A stretch of 23,174 nucleotides of DNA, taken from positions 1 to 23,174 of the forward strand of contig MHXC01000043.1 in NCBI GenBank assembly GCA_001824325.1, in the 5' to 3' direction. The stretch comes from Parcubacteria group bacterium RIFCSPHIGHO2_01_FULL_47_10b (GTDB lineage: Bacteria; Patescibacteriota; Minisyncoccia; 2-01-FULL-47-10). The position numbers and the translations under genes were made by a program. Shown in pieces: positions 21,534 through 23,174 of the stretch. The notes under the pieces are model-generated. The model was not told the DNA's origin, ran no database searches, and worked only from the letters and a program-made list of their open reading frames with translations. How positions within the stretch are numbered: the stretch's first letter is position 1; each line of letters opens with the position of its first letter.

Positions 21534-21546
21534 AAATTATTGTCAA
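21519..21546 (-). promoter_or_regulatory. Promoter of the AAA ATPase gene
   Basis: TTGACA (21541-21546), a 16-bp spacer and TAACAT (21519-21524). The predicted start is near 21512, with a leader of about 47 nt. Confidence 0.65.
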
Positions 21547-21579
21547 TGTTCTTAATCATTGTTCATTATATATAGCAGC

Positions 21580-21608
21580 GAAGGCATTGGTCCGTAACCA
21601 ATGCCTTC
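21580..21608 (-). terminator. Perfect 12-bp hairpin after purB
   Basis: GAAGGCATTGGT (21580-21591) and ACCAATGCCTTC (21597-21608) with a 5-nt loop, 25 nt after the purB stop. The long, GC-containing stem suggests a terminator, but only a weak A/T-rich stretch follows and no clear T run. Confidence 0.55.
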
Positions 21609-21633
21609 ATATGCATTGTCGTTCTAAGAGGAT

Positions 21634-23016
21634 TCAGAGTTGAAACTCAACTTTCCACCGCTCCGCAATTTCTAATGTCCCCCTTTTCGCCTCACCAAGG
21701 TACTGCTCGGGGTGTTGCAGGATCGTTCGATGCACATCAGAAAACTGATCCACAAACGGCTGCATCTCAGGATCCACTTCAACTGTTGCGTGAAGCGTTG
21801 ACTTGTTTGCGCGTGCTAAATACACAAGCTGCATTACTTTTGCATGTGCATTTGCGTGACCAAGCTGCGAGAGAATCACATACAACGCTTCCGCAGTTTG
21901 ATAGTCACCGCCGAGCACCAGATTAGCGTGCATTCGCTCCTTGTCGACACCAAGTTTGCCCATCAATTCGGTCGAGCGACGAATCATCCATCCAACATAC
22001 GCGATGATCTCTGGGTACGTTCTGCCCGATGCTGAATTGGTAAGATCGCGCTGGTGTTCACTAATCTGATCCATGTAAACCGTGACCATGCGACCTAGTA
22101 TAATCTTCCAGCAGCTTTTGATATTCTCCGCCACTATAGGATTTTGCTTTTGTGGCATAGTAGACGACCCAACCTGACCTTTTTCAAAGTGCTCCCCTAC
22201 TTCGGCGATTTCACTACGCTGAAGATTTCGCATATCATCAGCAAGATTTGCCAGAATACCTGCGATAACGACGAGCTCTGAAAACAAGCGCGCCAGAGGT
22301 TCTCTCGGCATGATCTGCGTTGAATGCTCAACTGGCTGCAGTTCAAGTATCTCCAATGCGTATCGCTCAATGGTTCTCGGTTGCTTGGGTAGCAGCAATG
22401 AAGCAGCCGCATAGGTGCCTACTGCCCCAGAAAGCATGCCGGGCAGCTGGTCTATTGCCCGTTGTAATGCCAATATGGCCGATCCCAACCGACTCACGTA
22501 ACCAGCGATCGCAAACCCAAACGTAATGGGGATTGCATGCTGACCGTGCGTTCTCCCAATCTGCACTGTTTCCGCCTCACGAATAGATAGTCCGATCAGT
22601 ATAGTAAGTAGTTTCTTGAGATCAGGGATCACGATGTCATCAAGAGCTCGTCGAAACAGTAAGATATACGCAGTATCCTTAATGTCAGCGGATGTTGCCG
22701 TTAGGTGAACGAATGGCTTTGCCGAATCACCCACTCGTTCACGAATACAATTCACCAACGCCCGCACATCATGGTGAATACGTTGCTCATCGAACAAAAC
22801 CTCCTGGGGCGTGATATGCTGACACGCAACCTCGATCTCGCGAGCAGTCGGGTCATCACAGATCCCTACCTTTTGTAGCGCCTTTACTAACGCAACTTCG
22901 ACCGCCAGCATTTCCCTAAGCATTGCGTTTCCGGAAAGATAGCCCCGAAGTTCCGGATCTGAATAGCGGTAGTCGATTGGTGAAATAACATCCAGCTGCG
23001 GCGAAAGTGGTACCAT
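21634..23016 (-). CDS. purB: Adenylosuccinate lyase
   Basis: Splits adenylosuccinate to AMP and fumarate, and SAICAR to AICAR in purine synthesis. The 460 residues match the longer, E. coli-like type: SPIDYRYSD near the N-terminus (11-19), HHDVRALVNCI (81-91), TSADIKDTA (107-115), RTHGQHAIPITFG (158-170) with a catalytic His, and the superfamily signature GSSTMPQKQNP (about 285-295) on the mobile loop. A Shine-Dalgarno (AAGGAG, 5 nt before the ATG) supports the start. No other purine gene lies in the window; in a reduced genome PurB may serve only IMP-to-AMP conversion. Confidence 0.95.
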   Translation of the reverse strand: MVPLSPQLDVISPIDYRYSDPELRGYLSGNAMLREMLAVEVALVKALQKVGICDDPTAREIEVACQHITPQEVLFDEQRIHHDVRALVNCIRERVGDSAKPFVHLTATSADIKDTAYILLFRRALDDIVIPDLKKLLTILIGLSIREAETVQIGRTHGQHAIPITFGFAIAGYVSRLGSAILALQRAIDQLPGMLSGAVGTYAAASLLLPKQPRTIERYALEILELQPVEHSTQIMPREPLARLFSELVVIAGILANLADDMRNLQRSEIAEVGEHFEKGQVGSSTMPQKQNPIVAENIKSCWKIILGRMVTVYMDQISEHQRDLTNSASGRTYPEIIAYVGWMIRRSTELMGKLGVDKERMHANLVLGGDYQTAEALYVILSQLGHANAHAKVMQLVYLARANKSTLHATVEVDPEMQPFVDQFSDVHRTILQHPEQYLGEAKRGTLEIAERWKVEFQL

Positions 23017-23021
23017 GGGTT

Positions 23022-23027
23022 CTCCTT
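23022..23027 (-). promoter_or_regulatory. Ribosome binding site of purB
   Basis: AAGGAG ends 5 nt before the ATG at 23016. With that of the orphan gene at 104-631, it is one of only two clear Shine-Dalgarno sites in the window. Confidence 0.65.
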
Positions 23028-23066
23028 TTTTGAACGAACTTATTTACACAGTTTTCACACGAAGTT

Positions 23067-23095
23067 ATCCTAGCTCGAACATAAAGATGAGGCAA
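23067..23095 (-). promoter_or_regulatory. Possible promoter of purB
   Basis: TTGCCT (23090-23095), a 17-bp spacer and TAGGAT (23067-23072). A direct repeat ATGAGGCA (23087-23094 and 23102-23109) lies on and next to the -35 box and might be a regulator site. Confidence 0.4.
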
Positions 23096-23174
23096 CTCTA
23101 AATGAGGCATTCATGTATCTGCTGCACAATTATCGTAATCCACCATCTCGTAAGCCGATTTTGCGAAAATCACT

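Noticed and set aside
1..23174. Recoding of UGA as in some CPR lineages
   Set aside because: TGA serves as an ordinary stop at the ends of several genes (for example ftsH, vapC, the HD gene), and no conserved domain is broken by in-frame TGA.
1..23174. CRISPR array or insertion sequence
   Set aside because: No regularly spaced repeats beyond two-copy motifs, no transposase-like protein and no matching terminal inverted repeats were seen.

Overview
The window looks like a chromosomal piece of a small-genome bacterium of the Candidate Phyla Radiation (Patescibacteria, Parcubacteria-like). This is an inference from gene content and style, not from a marker tree: compact, often overlapping genes, few Shine-Dalgarno sites, a short IF-2 without the long N-terminal region, a single-domain asparaginase, tRNA genes threaded between protein genes, and a tRNA interrupted by a group I intron. 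TGA is used as a normal stop, so the code is standard. Most genes lie on the minus strand; the plus-strand block runs from about 1960 to 7070.

Layout: (1) 104-1901, minus: an orphan 175-residue protein with a strong ribosome binding site, tRNA-Arg(UCG) and a Xer-type tyrosine recombinase whose promoter predicts an almost leaderless mRNA. (2) 1963-7068, plus: a strong promoter, ribosomal protein S1 (rpsA) overlapping ftsH, tRNA-Cys and tRNA-Leu(UAA), then three small genes (coiled-coil hypothetical, one-domain asparaginase-like protein, deoxyribosyltransferase-like protein). (3) 7153-12522, minus: a secreted 3D-domain protein behind a promoter-terminator-gene leader; a Nudix/HD pair; tRNA-Gly; an HTH plus LAGLIDADG-like gene; an intron-containing tRNA-Phe(GAA); tRNA-Val(UAC); tRNA-Leu(GAG); rplS; an RluA-family pseudouridine synthase; an anchored lipoprotein-like protein; tRNA-Val(GAC) and tRNA-Ile(UAU). 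(4) 12553-15560, minus: the translation-linked cluster infB-rbfA-DHH phosphoesterase. (5) 15641-23016, minus: an SDR oxidoreductase, an aminoglycoside-nucleotidyltransferase-like gene, tRNA-Ser(CGA), a vapB-vapC-GDPD-histidine phosphatase operon, a TSUP transporter, an AAA ATPase/DUF4143 gene with paired operator-like repeats, and purB.

The centre of the window is a translation region: S1, bL19, IF-2, RbfA, a pseudouridine synthase and ten tRNAs, with FtsH for membrane protein quality control. Around it lie accessory genes (toxin-antitoxin pair, DUF4143 ATPase, nucleotidyltransferase, nucleotide-cleaning enzymes).

The most notable element is the 265-nt group I intron in tRNA-Phe. P1, P2, P3, P4, P5, P6, P7, P8, P9 and P10 can all be paired by eye, and both splice sites follow from the internal guide: the 5' exon ends in U paired with G, and the intron ends in G. 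It carries no ORF, but a LAGLIDADG-like gene lies 82 bp downstream on the same strand. A tRNA-Ile with a UAU anticodon, a possible attenuator before the 3D-domain gene, and two pairs of direct repeats with 32-bp periodicity before different genes are also worth attention.
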